A stretch of DNA of 64,000 nucleotides from Punica granatum (GCF_007655135.1 NC_045133.1:3038001-3102000); one strand, 5' to 3'. Counted from the first letter of the stretch, positions 49,385 to 60,435 are shown. Made by a program: numbers and translations. The notes: a model not told the origin generated them from the sequence alone.

Positions 49385-49885
49385 AGCGAAACTAAAGAAC
49401 AATTGTAATATGTTGATTAGTGCACGAATGCTAAAAAATAATCTTCTGTAACCTGTTAATTATACGAATACTAGAGAATATGCATCAAATTCGTTAATTA
49501 ATCAATGCCGAATTTGGAAAAATAGAGATAATATTCTCTCGAAATTTTATTCATCCAAAAAAACTCTACTGTCCTTAGCTCTAGGGCTTACAACGCTTAA
49601 ATAGGCTTAAACGAAATTATAACGAAGGAAATAAACTATTCCGTAAAATAAACTATTCTCTAAAAATTGCAAAAAAAGCCTAAATAACATAAAATTGCCT
49701 GTTTTCTGCTGCATCAAAACTCCATCCCAAAATGCCCCTTCAAGCTCATAAACTGAACCAAATCAAACCCATTTTTGGGTTTCATCTAATTCTTCTCCAT
49801 GTGCGAAGATGGCCTTCCTCCTCCTCCCCCAATATAAGGCCATGGACAGAAGATAGAGGAGACCAACAAGATCAAGAACACAAGA

Positions 49886-50159
49886 ATGGCGGAGCTCTGC
49901 GAGTTTGCGGTGATTGTAGGTGAGTTTCTCTTCTCTTTTTCCCACTGTCTAGTATAGTATAGCATTTCTTGTTCATTATATTTATCGTTATTTTACAGGG
50001 GACCTGATGCAGTATCAGTGCAATCACTGTGAGGCTCGCTTCGAAAGCTTCAAGTCGATAATTAGCCGCCATAAAGGGAAGCTCTAGGAGGCGCGCTTCA
50101 TCTGTAAGCTTTACAAGTCGGAGCTGACCGTGCACGGGGGGAGATGCCGATTCACTCGA
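49886..50159 (+). pseudogene. Zinc-finger gene, module B1
   Basis: Exon 1 49886-49919 is identical in sequence to A1. Exon 2 49999-50159 shares the TAG after HKGKL but lacks the second TAG present in A1 (TCG here). One additional G relative to A1 precedes AGATGCCG. Same interpretation as A1. Confidence 0.6.
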
Positions 50160-50599
50160 GTTAGTCCTGATTCTTTGTTTCTCTCATTATTTTTATTAAT
50201 TTTTGCTTTTTTGTTTTTTTAAATCCTTGTTATTTTTCATTCCGCATAACTAATGGATGTTGTTGGATGGACTGGAGATGGAGGGTGATGGTGATGAAGA
50301 CTCATATTTATTTTATAAATAAGTTAGTTTTAGTGGGTTGAGTTTGGTTGGTGATGTTCAACAACTTTAATTTTTAGGATATTGTTTTAAATTTTTGGAC
50401 TTTAAAATAGTGAAAGAGCTCACACTGACCTTTAAGAAGAAGAAGACATAGTCACCTTAAGAAAAAGATGACATAGTCACTTTAAGAGGAAGATTAAATT
50501 TTTGAACTTTAAAACAGTGAAAGAGCTGACACCGAACTTTAAGAAGATGATGACTTAGTCAATTTAAGAAGATTTAAAGTTCAATTGCATTTCCTTTAC

Positions 50600-51400
50600 T
50601 GCAAAAAAGAATCTCTTCCGCTTCCTTTAACATTTCCAACGAATCAAGAGCCTGCATATACAAAGAGAATTGAGACTTTGGGATGTTTTAGGATGGGAAA
50701 TGGATGAAGAAGAAGATGACATATTCACTCACCTACCTTAATGATCATCAAAAATTTAAAAGGATGAGAAAGAGCTCACGCTTTAAAACAATATCCTAAA
50801 AATTAAAGTTCTTGAACATTACCAACCAATAAATTTTAAAATTGTGTAATATTGACCCCTTTAATTTTGATCTGGATTTGGTTGTTGGAATTTGAACTTT
50901 GAATTGCCTTGGACTGAGACATTACATATATGCATATAATATAATATAATGGATTGTGTAATAATGATACCTTTAACTGTGAGCTCTTTCTCATCCTTTT
51001 AAATTTTTGATGATCATTAATGTAGGTTAGCAATATCCTAAAAATTAAAGTTCCCAAACATCACCAACCAATAAATTAAAAAATTGTGTAATAATGACCC
51101 ATTTAATTTTGATCTGGATTTGGCTGTCGGAATTTGAACTCTGAATTGCCTTGGACCGGAACATTATATAAATGCATATAATATAATACAATGAATTGTG
51201 TAATAATGACCCCTTTAATTGTGAGCTTTTTCTCATTCTTTTAAATTTTTTATGACGATTAAGGTTGTTGAGTGACTATGTCATCTTCTTCTTCATCCAT
51301 TTCCCATCCTAAAACATCAAGTCTCGATTCTCTCTATATATGCAGGCTTTTGATTCGCTGGAAATGTTAAAGGCAAAGGAAGAGATTCTTTTTTGCAATG
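50600..51400. repeat. Inverted-repeat unit, module B1/B2
   Basis: Counterpart of 45790-46590, with left arm GCAAAAAAGAATCTCTTCCG and right arm ending GAGATTCTTTTTTGCAA. The right arm lacks a 7-bp piece (CCAAAGT versus AAGT) relative to copy A. Confidence 0.78.
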
Positions 51401-51474
51401 AGTTTCTCGTCTCTTTTCCCATGTCTAGTATAGTATAACATTTCTTGTTCATTTTATTTGTCGTCATTTTAAAG

Positions 51475-51653
51475 GGGACGTGATGCAATGTTAGTGCAAC
51501 CACTATGAGGCTCGCTTCGAAAGCTTCAAGCCGATGATCGGCCACCAGAAAGGGAAGCACTTAATGGCACGCTTCATTTGTAAGCGTTGCGACGTCTAGG
51601 TCGCTAGCAAGTTGGAGCAGACCATGCACGAGGGGAGATGTTGATTCACTCAG
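51475..51653 (+). pseudogene. Zinc-finger exon, module B2 (broken)
   Basis: Carries a TAG in place of the CAG/TGC region of finger 1 (TGTTAGTGC), TAG after GACGTC and TGA near the end. The donor has changed from GTTAGT to ATTAGT, so the exon could not be spliced normally. Confidence 0.75.
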
Positions 51654-52079
51654 ATTAGTCCTGTTTCTCTGTTTCCCTTGTCATTTTTATTAATTTTTTT
51701 TAAATACTTGTTATTTTTTATTCTGCAGAACTAATGGACATTGGTTGGATGGAGTGGAGATGGAAGGTGATGGTGATCAAGACGCATATTTATTTTATAA
51801 ATAAGTTAGTTTTAGTGGGTTGGGGTTGGTTGGTGATGTTTAGGAACTTTATCTTTGGGCTATTATTTTAAATTTTTGAACTTTAAAACAGTGAAAGAGC
51901 TCACATTGAACTTTAAGAAGAATATGACATAGTCTCTTTAAGAAGAATATGACATAATCACTTTAAGAAGAAGATTAAATTTTTGAACTTTAAAATAGTG
52001 AAAGAGCTCACACTGAACTTTAAGAAGAAGATGACATAGTCACTTTAAGAATCTTCTTCTTAAAGTTCAATTTCATTTC

Positions 52080-52872
52080 CTTTACTGCAAAGAAGAATTT
52101 TTTGCTCTTCTTTTAACATTTCCAGCGAATCAAGAGCCTGCATATACATAGAGAAATTGATGAAGAAGAAGATGACATAGTCACTCACCTACCTTAATCA
52201 TCATTAAAATTTAAAAGGATGAGAAAGCGCTCACGCTTTAAACAATGTCCTAAAAATTAAAGTTTCTGAACATCACCAACCAATAAATTTAAAAATTGTG
52301 TAATAATGACCCCTTTAATTTTGATATGGATTTGATTGTTGGAATTTGAACTTTGAATTGCCTTGGACTGGGACATTGTATGTATGCATATAGTATAATA
52401 TAATATAATGAATTGTGTAATAATGACCCCTTTAGCAGTGAGCACTTTCTCATCCTTTTAAATTTTTTATGATGATTAATGTAGGTTAACAATATCCTAA
52501 AAATTAAAGTTCCCGAACATCACCAACCAATAATTTAAAACTTGTGTATTGATGACCCCTTTAATTTTGATCTAGATTTGGTTGTTGGAATTTGAACACT
52601 GAATTGCCTTGGACTGGAACATCATATAAATGCATATAATATATTATAATATAATATAATGAATTGTGTAAGAATGACCCCCTTTAACTGTGAGCTCTTT
52701 CTCATCCTTTTAAATTTTTGATGATGATTAAGGTAGGTGAGTAACTATGTCATCTTCTTCTTCATCCATTTTCTATCCTAAAACATTCCAAAGTCTCGAT
52801 TCCCTCAATAATTGCTGGCTCTTGATTCGCTGGAAATTTTAAAGAATGAGGAAGAGATTCTTTTTTTGCAGT
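52080..52872. repeat. Inverted-repeat unit, module B2/B3
   Basis: Counterpart of 47288-48073 with the same shortened left arm; the right arm ends GAGATTCTTTTTTTGCAG at 52870. Confidence 0.7.
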
Positions 52873-52949
52873 GAGTTTCTAGTCTCTTTTTTCCGCTATC
52901 CAATATGGTATAGCATTTCTTGTTCATTGTATTTGTCGTCATTTTACAG

Positions 52950-53128
52950 GGGATGTGGTGCAATGTCAGTGCAACCACTACGAGGCTTGCTTCGAAAGCT
53001 TAAAGCCGATGATCAACCACCAGAAAGGGAAGCACTATAAGGCACGCTTCATTTGTAAGCATTGCGACGTCCATTTCACTAGCAAGTCGGAGCTGACCGT
53101 GCATGAGGGGAGATGTCGATTCACTCAG
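52950..53128 (+). CDS. C2H2/C2HC zinc-finger exon, module B3 (open)
   Basis: A 179-nt open exon-like frame with acceptor ATTTTACAG and donor GTTAGT. Finger 2 ICKHCDVHFTSKSELTVHEG plus RC fits C-x2-C-x12-H-x3-C and is complete, while finger 1 has Tyr for its second Cys (CNHY). This is the mirror image of A3. If translated after CGATTCACTCAG the spliced frame ends at once (AAC TAA). No first exon seen for the module. Confidence 0.45.
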
Positions 53129-54240
53129 GTTAGTCCTGTTTCTCAACTTCTCTTATTATTTTTATTAATTTTTTAATTTTTTAATTTTTTTAAATCCTTG
53201 CTATTTTTCATTCTACAGAACTAATGGACGTTGGTTGGATGGACTGGAGATGGAGGGTGATAGTGATGAAGACTCATATTTATTTTATAAATAAGTTAGT
53301 TTTAATGGGTTGGGTTTGGTTGGTGATGCTCAAGAACTTTAATTCTTAGGATATTGTTTAAAATTTTTGAACTTTAAAACTGTGAAAGAGCTCATACTGA
53401 AGTTTTAGAAGAATATGACGTAGTCTCTTTTAGAAGAAGATGACATAGTCACTTTAAGAAGAAGATTATTTTTTGAATTTTAAAATAGTGAAAGAGCTCA
53501 CATTGAACTTTAAGAAGAAGATGACATAGTTACTTTAAGAAGAATCTTCTCCTTAAAGTTCAATTGCATTTCCTTTACTGCAAAAGAGAATCTCTTCCTC
53601 TTCCTTTAACATTTCCAGCGAATTAAGAGCTTGCCTATACAGAGAGAATCGAGACTTTGGGATGTTTTAGGATGGGAAATGGATGAAGAAGAGGATGACA
53701 TAGTCATTCACCTACCTTAATGATCATAAAAAAAATAAAAGGATGAGAAAGAGCTCACGCTTTAAAACAAAATCGTAAAAATTAAAGTTCCTGAGCATCA
53801 CCAACCAATAAATTTAAAAATTGTGTAATAATGACCCCTTTAATTTTGATCTGGATTTGATTGTTGGAATTTGAACTCTGAATTACCTTGGACTGGTACA
53901 TTATATATATGCATAAAATATAATATAATATAATATAATGAATTGTGTAATAATGACCCTTTTAACAGTGAGCTCTCTCTCATCCTTTTAAATTTTTGAT
54001 GATGATTAAGGTAGGTTAACAATATCCTAAAAGCTAAAGTTCCCGAACATCACCAACCAATCAATTTAAAAATTGTGCAATAATGACCCCTTTAATTTTG
54101 ATCTGGATTTCGTTGTTGGAATTTAAACTCTAAACTGCCTTGGACTGGGACATTATATATATGCATATAATACAATATAATATAATGAATTGTAATAATG
54201 ACCCTTTAACTGTGAGCTCTTTCTCATCCTTTTAAATTTT

Positions 54241-54820
54241 TTATGATGATTAAGTTAGGTAAGTGAATATGTCATCTTCTTCTTAAAGTTCAACATTTAA
54301 AATAATATCCTAAAAATTTAATTTGATGATTAAGGTACTTCCGCTCTAAATAGATCGGACTAGGCTTCAACTAAGGTTGTCAACGGCAATCCTCTGTTGG
54401 ATTCTGTTACTTCTGAATCTGCTGGAGATAAGATCACAGAATAAGGTAGTTCTTAATATATTACCTTCTGTTCCAAGTACCCCCATTTTCTAGTTCCATT
54501 TTTCCATCAAATGAATGGAATGTTTTTGGGTTTTAGATCAGCAGACTGATTTGGAAAGGGTTTCCGTGATCTGTAGGCTTTAAAGCACTTTTAGATAATT
54601 TTTGATACAATGGAATGAAAAGGTATGGTAATGGTCTCAAAGCAAACATTTTATAAAGCAATTCCGTTATGCTTTCACTGCAAACTGAATGCTGTCATTT
54701 TCTTTGTTCTCTTATACGAAATCATCCTTTGCCCCATAATTTATGCCTCATTTATCCGTTACTCATAGACACTATTCAGTAGCACTAATTTCAGAATGCT
54801 TCTATTATCTGAATAGGCTG
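54241..54820. other. Region after the array, no gene recognised
   Basis: Begins with a short remnant of the array (ATGTCATCTTCTTCTTAAAG, AATATCCTAAAAATT) and then becomes unique sequence without recognisable coding potential. Confidence 0.4.
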
Positions 54821-54825
54821 AACCA

Positions 54826-54952
54826 ATGGAAGTCGATGAGGTCTGTGAAACAGTGAAAGAGCAGCAGAGACGAGACAACCAGAAGATTCTTCAGTCTCTG
54901 GAGGGGTCGAAGCTTGCTATCCCTAAGCCACCTCCAGAATGAGGTATCACTT
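54826..54952 (+). pseudogene. Exon-like fragment of unidentified protein
   Basis: After an acceptor-like GAATAG the sequence reads AEPMEVDEVCETVKEQQRRD, continuing NQKILQSLEGSKLAIPKPPPE to TGA, with a donor-like GGTATC right after. The acidic/basic charged composition looks like a real helical coding segment, but I do not recognise the family. A second possible piece (KVPIATKIRAFVDIYPHPVK) lies at about 55434-55495. No start codon or complete gene. Confidence 0.35.
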
Positions 54953-55662
54953 TGTGCTTCTCTTGGAACGCTCTATTTTGTTTCCTTATAGGTAGGAACA
55001 AAAAGCTGTCTACCCAAGTGTACGTGCTATTGTGAAACTCCCTGACATCGGCGAAGGCATTCCCTACCTGACTTGTTGCTTTTTTCCTTCTATGTAGGAG
55101 TTAAAAGACCATGGCCGGAAAACTAAAATTCTGGTATGAAGTTCTGGTGCTTTTGTTCTTTTGTTTTACCAGATTTTCACGAACGTGTCATGGATTCATT
55201 GTTCATGTTGCTGATGCGGTTCTCCATTTACTAGTATTGGTTGTTGAAGGGCAAAGAGACAACTATTGATCCGTGTTAGTTAACGGGGATGCTTTTGCGA
55301 AGGACGGAATGATATCAGGCCGTCATGTGTGGGTTTGGAGGTCGTTGCATCTCATAGAAAGCCGATTTTTCACATTTGGTTAGCCGTTAATAGTAATATT
55401 CAATCTCTTACCGGGCTGGTGGTTGCATAAAGGTGCCTATTGCCACCAAGATTCGAGCTTTTGTTGATATTTACCCCCATCCTGTGAAGGAAGTTCGAGT
55501 GAGGGAGTGAAGGTGAGATCAGTTTTTCTCTTTGCTTGTTTCATGTTGAAGAGCATTAACCGTCCTGATGATGTCATCCTCTTAAGGCAGGGCTTTTGTT
55601 GCTTGCCTAATCTGGATTGGCTATATTTGATGCAGGGAACATATTTGCACCTGCACCACAAA

Positions 55663-56520
55663 AATCATGTCTCAGCTTGGGTTAAGAACGATGAATGAGA
55701 TGGTTAGGTGATCGGGCATGCTTGAGATCGACAAGGAAATAACCAAGAACAACGAGAAGCTTGAGAACATTGACCTGTCCCTCCTCCTTAGACCTGCTGT
55801 CGATATTAGGCCTGATGCTGCACGGCACTGTGTCCAGAAGCAGGATCATGGGCTGGATGTGGCTTTGGACAATGAGCTCATTTCACTCGCAGGACCTGCT
55901 CTCGAGAAAAGCATCCCGGTATACATTGACATGACCATTTGCAATGTGAACAGAGCAGGCGGAACTCTGCTGAGTCACGAAGTTACAAATCATTACAGAA
56001 TGCTTGGGCTTCCTTCTGATACGATCCACGTGAAGTTCCCCAGAAGTTACGAACCTGCAGAAGGTTGAAGTAGCTGCATCATCTGAGCAGTCCGTTGAAA
56101 GGCCTGCTGAAGTTACTAATGCTACGAGACATGGCGGTTTTATCAAGTACGAGAGGAGCAGCGTTCAGTAGAGGGAGCGTAACGTTCGGGTCAACGACTG
56201 GAAGGAAGTCAAGGAGGAGACAAAGCCCAGGCCCCTTTTGAACACACACCCAGTCTGCTCGGTGCATGGAGTGTGGAACTCCATTCTGCCATCAGGTCAG
56301 TAATCCTTCAGACCATGTTCTTTCTTTCTTCTCTCTTTTCTGCATACGGAGTTCTTGTAACAAGACTTCGATAGAGACTCGGGAATACTTATCTGTCTGA
56401 ATTATGCAAGAAAACTCGGGAATGCCCTCTTGGGAACAAAATTCCCGAGTTCAACCAGTAGGTGTGCCAGAACAGGTGGCCAGAAGCATTACTCGTCATA
56501 TTGAACTTTTGCAGTTCAAT
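55663..56520 (+). pseudogene. GLT1: NADH-dependent glutamate synthase (GOGAT) fragment, broken
   Basis: Pieces of plant NADH-GOGAT in the correct order: MSQLGLRTMNEMVR (stop) [85 protein letters not shown]. The frame then jumps directly to the linker before the small-subunit-like domain (RHGGFIKYERSSVQ stop RERNVRVNDWKEV), then after a shift RCMECGTPFCHQ at a splice donor, and CPLGNKIPEFNQ stop at about 56427-56463. Several hundred residues between the two halves, which in the intact enzyme include FMN and iron-sulfur regions, are missing. Stops, frameshifts and the deletion show a dead copy. Intact GOGAT makes glutamate from glutamine and 2-oxoglutarate in plastids. No other part of the enzyme was found in the window. 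Confidence 0.85.
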
Positions 56521-56784
56521 CGTTCTCTCGAAATGTTAGTTTCCTTTTCTGTTGTACATGCAGTTTCGTGAGCGGTACTCGATATCCCGATAGAATTATA
56601 CATTTGTGTTCATTATTCATCGCTATGACGGTTTTGCTTCGGGATGTGATGCTTTTGTACATGGCTAAATCGGAAGATGTTTAAATCAATCAATGATTTA
56701 TGGTGCAATTTTATAAATTACAGGGCTGTTATCAAGGTGCCATAGATTGGATCCGTACGCATTAGAATTACAAAAATGCTAAAT

Positions 56785-56930
56785 CCTCCTACTTAGTGTG
56801 CCTGAAAATTCTCCTAATTCAAAATCTAACTCACATCTTTTCAATAACCTTGGACGTTATGAAAATTATAACTCGTGCAATTGTAAAAAGAGTTTTGAAT
56901 TAGGAAGATATTTTGGAGGATAAGTAGGAG
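56785..56930. mobile_element. Small inverted-repeat element (MITE-like)
   Basis: Left arm CTCCTACTTAGTGTG...TCCTAATTCAAAAT, and the complement of the right arm CTCCTACTTATCCTCC...TCCTAATTCAAAAC, pair over about 40 bp with an ~8-bp asymmetric bulge. 146 bp overall. No clear target duplication. Confidence 0.5.
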
Positions 56931-57038
56931 ACAACAACAACACTTTATAATATGAGCCTTTCTAGTTTAGTGTGTCATTAATTGAACCTTATTATAAGAA
57001 TTCAGTAATAGACTATAAGAATGTTCAGCTCAGAGAAG

Positions 57039-57226
57039 CAGGGATGGATTTAGGGGGGCGATCGCCCCCCATCAACTCTAAAAAATTTGGAAAAATTTAT
57101 ATTAAATTTGGTCAAATTTTGCAATTTTCTTTTAATAAGATTGCCCTATTTCGCCTTCATGATTTCACGATACGAAGTCCTTTCGAAGTACACCTTCATT
57201 GGACTAAATTCCTAGATCCATCCCTG
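57039..57226. mobile_element. hAT-type MITE with 8-bp target duplication
   Basis: Left end CAGGGATGGATTTAGG and the complement of the right end CAGGGATGGATCTAGGAAT form terminal inverted repeats typical of hAT elements (CAGGG...CCCTG). The flanks CAGAGAAG (57031-57038) and CAGAGGAG (57227-57234) match at 7 of 8 positions, the length expected for hAT insertion. Inside the left end lies a perfect 18-bp palindrome GGGGGGCGATCGCCCCCC (57053-57070). Confidence 0.75.
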
Positions 57227-57239
57227 CAGAGGAGAGCAT

Positions 57240-57443
57240 GACAGCCCCATAGACGACATGGCTCTTCCTCGAAGACTGGCTATCGGATTAAAGCCCGTAC
57301 GAAGAAACCAAAGATTCATGAGCTTCGCAAAGCTCGATTACCAGCATTGTTTGCTGCATGCAGGTAGCTACTCTGCTGGATTAAGAGCTCCTACACTGGC
57401 ATTGTCGTTCCTCGAAGCGGAAGCTGTCGATAAGTTTCTTTAG
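57240..57443 (+). other. Open fragment next to the hAT-type MITE, unidentified
   Basis: 61 codons open from ATG 57258; another frame reads GYRIKARTKKPKIHELRKAR. Neither is recognised. GC content is higher than in the surroundings, and the MITE insertion at 57039-57226 separates it from the GOGAT fragment, so it may be more of the same captured debris. Confidence 0.25.
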
Positions 57444-57571
57444 ACACCATCCTTCCGGTACCATTTTAGTTTTAAACCATTTCTTAATGTCTGATTGCCG
57501 TTCAAATTTGAGGCTTTAAGTCAGATATAAATCATTTTTGTTCGACGGGCTAATAACTATAATAACCAATT

Positions 57572-57598
57572 TGATATATATATATATATATATATATT
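57572..57598 (+). repeat. Microsatellite (TA)n
   Basis: About 12 TA dinucleotides in intergenic DNA. Confidence 0.9.
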
Positions 57599-58103
57599 GT
57601 TATTTTTGTATTTTTGGAAGTCTCTATATATGCGCGCGCACACACAGGGGACATAGACACGGAATTCAATCGAGTATATTGATTGTAATATCAATTTTCA
57701 ATTTAAATATATAAGTTAATAACTACCGGAAAAGAAAAATACAAGTAAACAAGAACAAATGAATAACCATTTTTAGCTTCTATTCTTCGAGTCTGGCCAC
57801 TATATCTGATAATATTTTCACTTTTTTGTGGTTCTAAAAAAGAGCATTGCACAATAATAACATTCCCACGGTTGCCTCGTCTAGTGACTACCAATACCAT
57901 AGTCTCTATTTAATTGAAAGTTAAATTATTTAGATGCAAAAGTAAGAAAGCAAATAGAATATATATAACTCGATACAGTGGAGTAAGAAATAATAAAGAA
58001 AAAAAAAACAGACGCAGTGATTCGATCAAATTCATTATGCAAAGCGTTACTACTTATAATAATAAACTTAAAAACCTGTGAAACAAATTAAAACAAATGG
58101 AAT

Positions 58104-59128
58104 TCAATTAACAATGTGATTGGCCCTCGGGACGAACCAAATTGGCGGTGGCACATCCCTTTTTGATGGGCCCGGCACATAGAGCGACTCGATGCGTTCC
58201 TTTTCAAGATCGAAGACTCCGATATCGACAGCTCCGAGGGGCTTATACGGCCCGTCAATTCTATCCATACAGTCATCCGTGTAGTGAATCCTGTTGGGCT
58301 TGCACTCCGGCAAAATCTTAGTCAAGATCATCTCCGAATGGTTGTGACCTACGAATATGGCTTGGCCTTCTAGCTTTCTCAACTCTACATGCTTCATCTC
58401 TCCGTCTATTTCCTTCATCTCGTATACTTTGAAACGCGATGTAAGTTGCATTCTGTCAGGATCAAACTCATAAGAACTCCCATTGATATCAAAGTATTCC
58501 TTTTTTCCTGCTCTTCGCCGTCTGTTGTGCCTATCAATCCAGACAAGACGTCCGTCGGGCGATCCCACGATGTAGCACTTTACGATCAAATACTGGTACT
58601 CATTAAAGTCTCGGACCGCGACATGATTCAACCTAATATATGATGCATTAGGTTCCGCTTCACCGATGCATACCTCAAGAGATGCCAACCATTGACCATT
58701 TGCGGCATAAAATTTTCCATTGAAGCAGGTTATGTCGTAGAAATGAAAACTTAAAGCTCTACGATGCTTCGACTGTCTTGCATAAATCCAGGTGCTCCAT
58801 CCCGACTTAAAGTAAGCAAGCTTCCCAACGCATATATTGTATATGGCGACAACCTCATAGGTGTCAGGAGCCTCCAAAGGGTCAGCAGAAAGCACTACTT
58901 TCGGGATCTCGTGCTGGTAGTCGTAATCAAGAGCACGTTCATTCTCGGATGGGACTGGAATCACAGGGGGGAGATGAATGGATTTGCCGGTGAAAGGGTT
59001 GTACAGCGTCAAAGCCAAATTCTCTTCTGTGAAAATCAACCATCCATGTGACGATCCGCAACATCTTCCATTATAAGGCACAAGCAGTCGAGAATCACCA
59101 ATCCTGTTTTGGATGATGTCGTACCACC
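58104..59128 (-). CDS. DUF295 (KIB1-4 beta-propeller) F-box-family protein, C-terminal exon
   Basis: Open frame of about 340 codons on the complement, entering from a possible acceptor ATATCGCAG at 59129 and ending TGA at 58104. Early residues RLLVPYNGRCCGSSHGWLIF and TLYNPFTGKSIHLPP are the hallmark opening of the plant DUF295 domain (R.CCGSSHGWL... and L.NP.TG..I.LPP), followed by the usual propeller repeats (KLAYFKSG, DITCFNGKFYAAN, VWIDRHNRRRRAGKKE, FDLEKERIESLY). The whole domain appears present and unbroken. The N-terminal F-box normally found ~60-100 residues earlier is not seen on the complement up to about 61000, so the gene is either spliced over a long intron or truncated. F-box DUF295 proteins serve as putative SCF ubiquitin-ligase adaptors; without the F-box that role is unsupported here. 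Using the internal ATG (59079) gives 325 aa. Confidence 0.75.
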
Positions 59129-59836
59129 CTGCGATATTGTATGCATATAGTAAAATTAAGTACTAAAGTGCCGATTCACGATTTATCATACAAGTACTAC
59201 TAAATTTAAGTACTCATGTTTTAGTGATTAATTCTCAAATGAATGAATACATAAATCTACAAAGATGACCTATCACAACAAGGGTAAATTCTAAGATGCC
59301 TAAAGTATCACGATTTTGTCTGCTAATCTATAATAGAAGAAAAAGAAATCTCCCGCAAACCCTAAAAATGTCAAGAAGTGGTTCGTGATCACCAGACTTC
59401 TGACCTCTCCCTAAATGGAAAGTATAATGTCGGGGATAATTTTTACCGGGAAATTCCTTATTTTTAGTGATTGAGAGAATATTTAGAGGACGCATATGTG
59501 TGGAGTGGAGTACATAATAAGAAATTGGAGAAAAATAGTTTTGAGAAAATATTCTACCCGATTAGTTTTGATAGGTAAAATAAAATCCCTCCACCTATTT
59601 CATATTTGTTTTTCAAAGAGTACTTCTTATGTTGCCTTTTTTTTTTGAAATACATTTAAAATATCGATATGCATATATTTTCTTTCTAAGCAAAAAAAAG
59701 ATATGCATATCTATACTTCTATACTAATATATAATGCCAGAAATACGACTTTCCATCTCATTTTCACTTTCCAATATAATCCTTGAGTCAAAAAGTTTAA
59801 TTAATTATTATTAGCCCTCACGCACGCGTGCTTTTT

Positions 59837-60435
59837 GACCTTGGAACAAACTCGACTATTGTTTTAAGGTCGAAATCGTTACTCTCGGCCATTTGCGCAA
59901 TTCGACTATTGGATTTACGATCTAACTTGCTGAATTATTGCTCTCTACATATTATTTCCTAAATCTAGCTCTATGACTAAACAGGCTAAACAAATTGCTA
60001 GGCAGAAACGTTGCCTGCCTGCACCGATTTCGACCTTGGAACAAACTCGACTACTGTTTTAAAGTCCAAATCATTACTCTCGGCCATTAGCGCAAATTCG
60101 ACTATAGGATTTACAATCCAATTCGCGGAATTATTGCTCTCTAAATATTATTTCCTAAACCTAGCTCTATGACTAAACAGCCTAAACAAATTGCTAGGCA
60201 GCAACGTGGCCTGCCCGCACCGAAATCGGGATATAGAAATCGGTGTTGCTGGCCACGCGTTGCTGTCTAGCAATTTTTTTAGCGTGTTCAGTCATATAGC
60301 TTTAGGTACTAATATGTGGAGAGCAATAATTCAGCGAATTGGATCGTAAATTCCATAGTCGAATTTGCGCCAATGGCCGAGAGTAACAATTTGGACTTTA
60401 AACCAATAGTCGAGTTTGATCCAAGGCCAGTAAAT
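59837..60435. repeat. Direct-direct-inverted repeat triplet (~195-bp unit)
   Basis: Unit 1 (59837-60031) and unit 2 (60032-60225) are direct copies, both starting GACCTTGGAACAAACTCGAC. Unit 3 (about 60240-60435) is the same sequence inverted: its complement starts GGCCTTGGATCAAACTCGAC. All contain TTACTCTCGGCCATT and AATTATTGCTCTC. The units 2/3 junction is CACCGAAATCGGGATATAGAAATCGGTG, so units 2 and 3 form a near-perfect long hairpin. No terminal target duplication was found. Confidence 0.85.

Larger units (their letters stand above)
49385..54240 (+). repeat. 4.8-kb tandem segment, copy B (three zinc-finger modules)
   Basis: Second copy of the block at 44557-49299. Finger exons lie at 49999, 51475 and 52950. 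It extends beyond the point where copy A is cut off and shows an additional TTGTGTAATAATGA-type unit to about 54240. Confidence 0.88.

Noticed and set aside
48150..52950. One poly-zinc-finger protein made by splicing all finger exons together
   Set aside because: Each finger exon starts in phase 1 and ends in phase 0, so joining one to the next would shift the frame.
44557..54240. CRISPR array as an explanation for the regular spacing
   Set aside because: The genome is eukaryotic, units are ~1.5 kb with exons, and the spacers are not short unique sequences.
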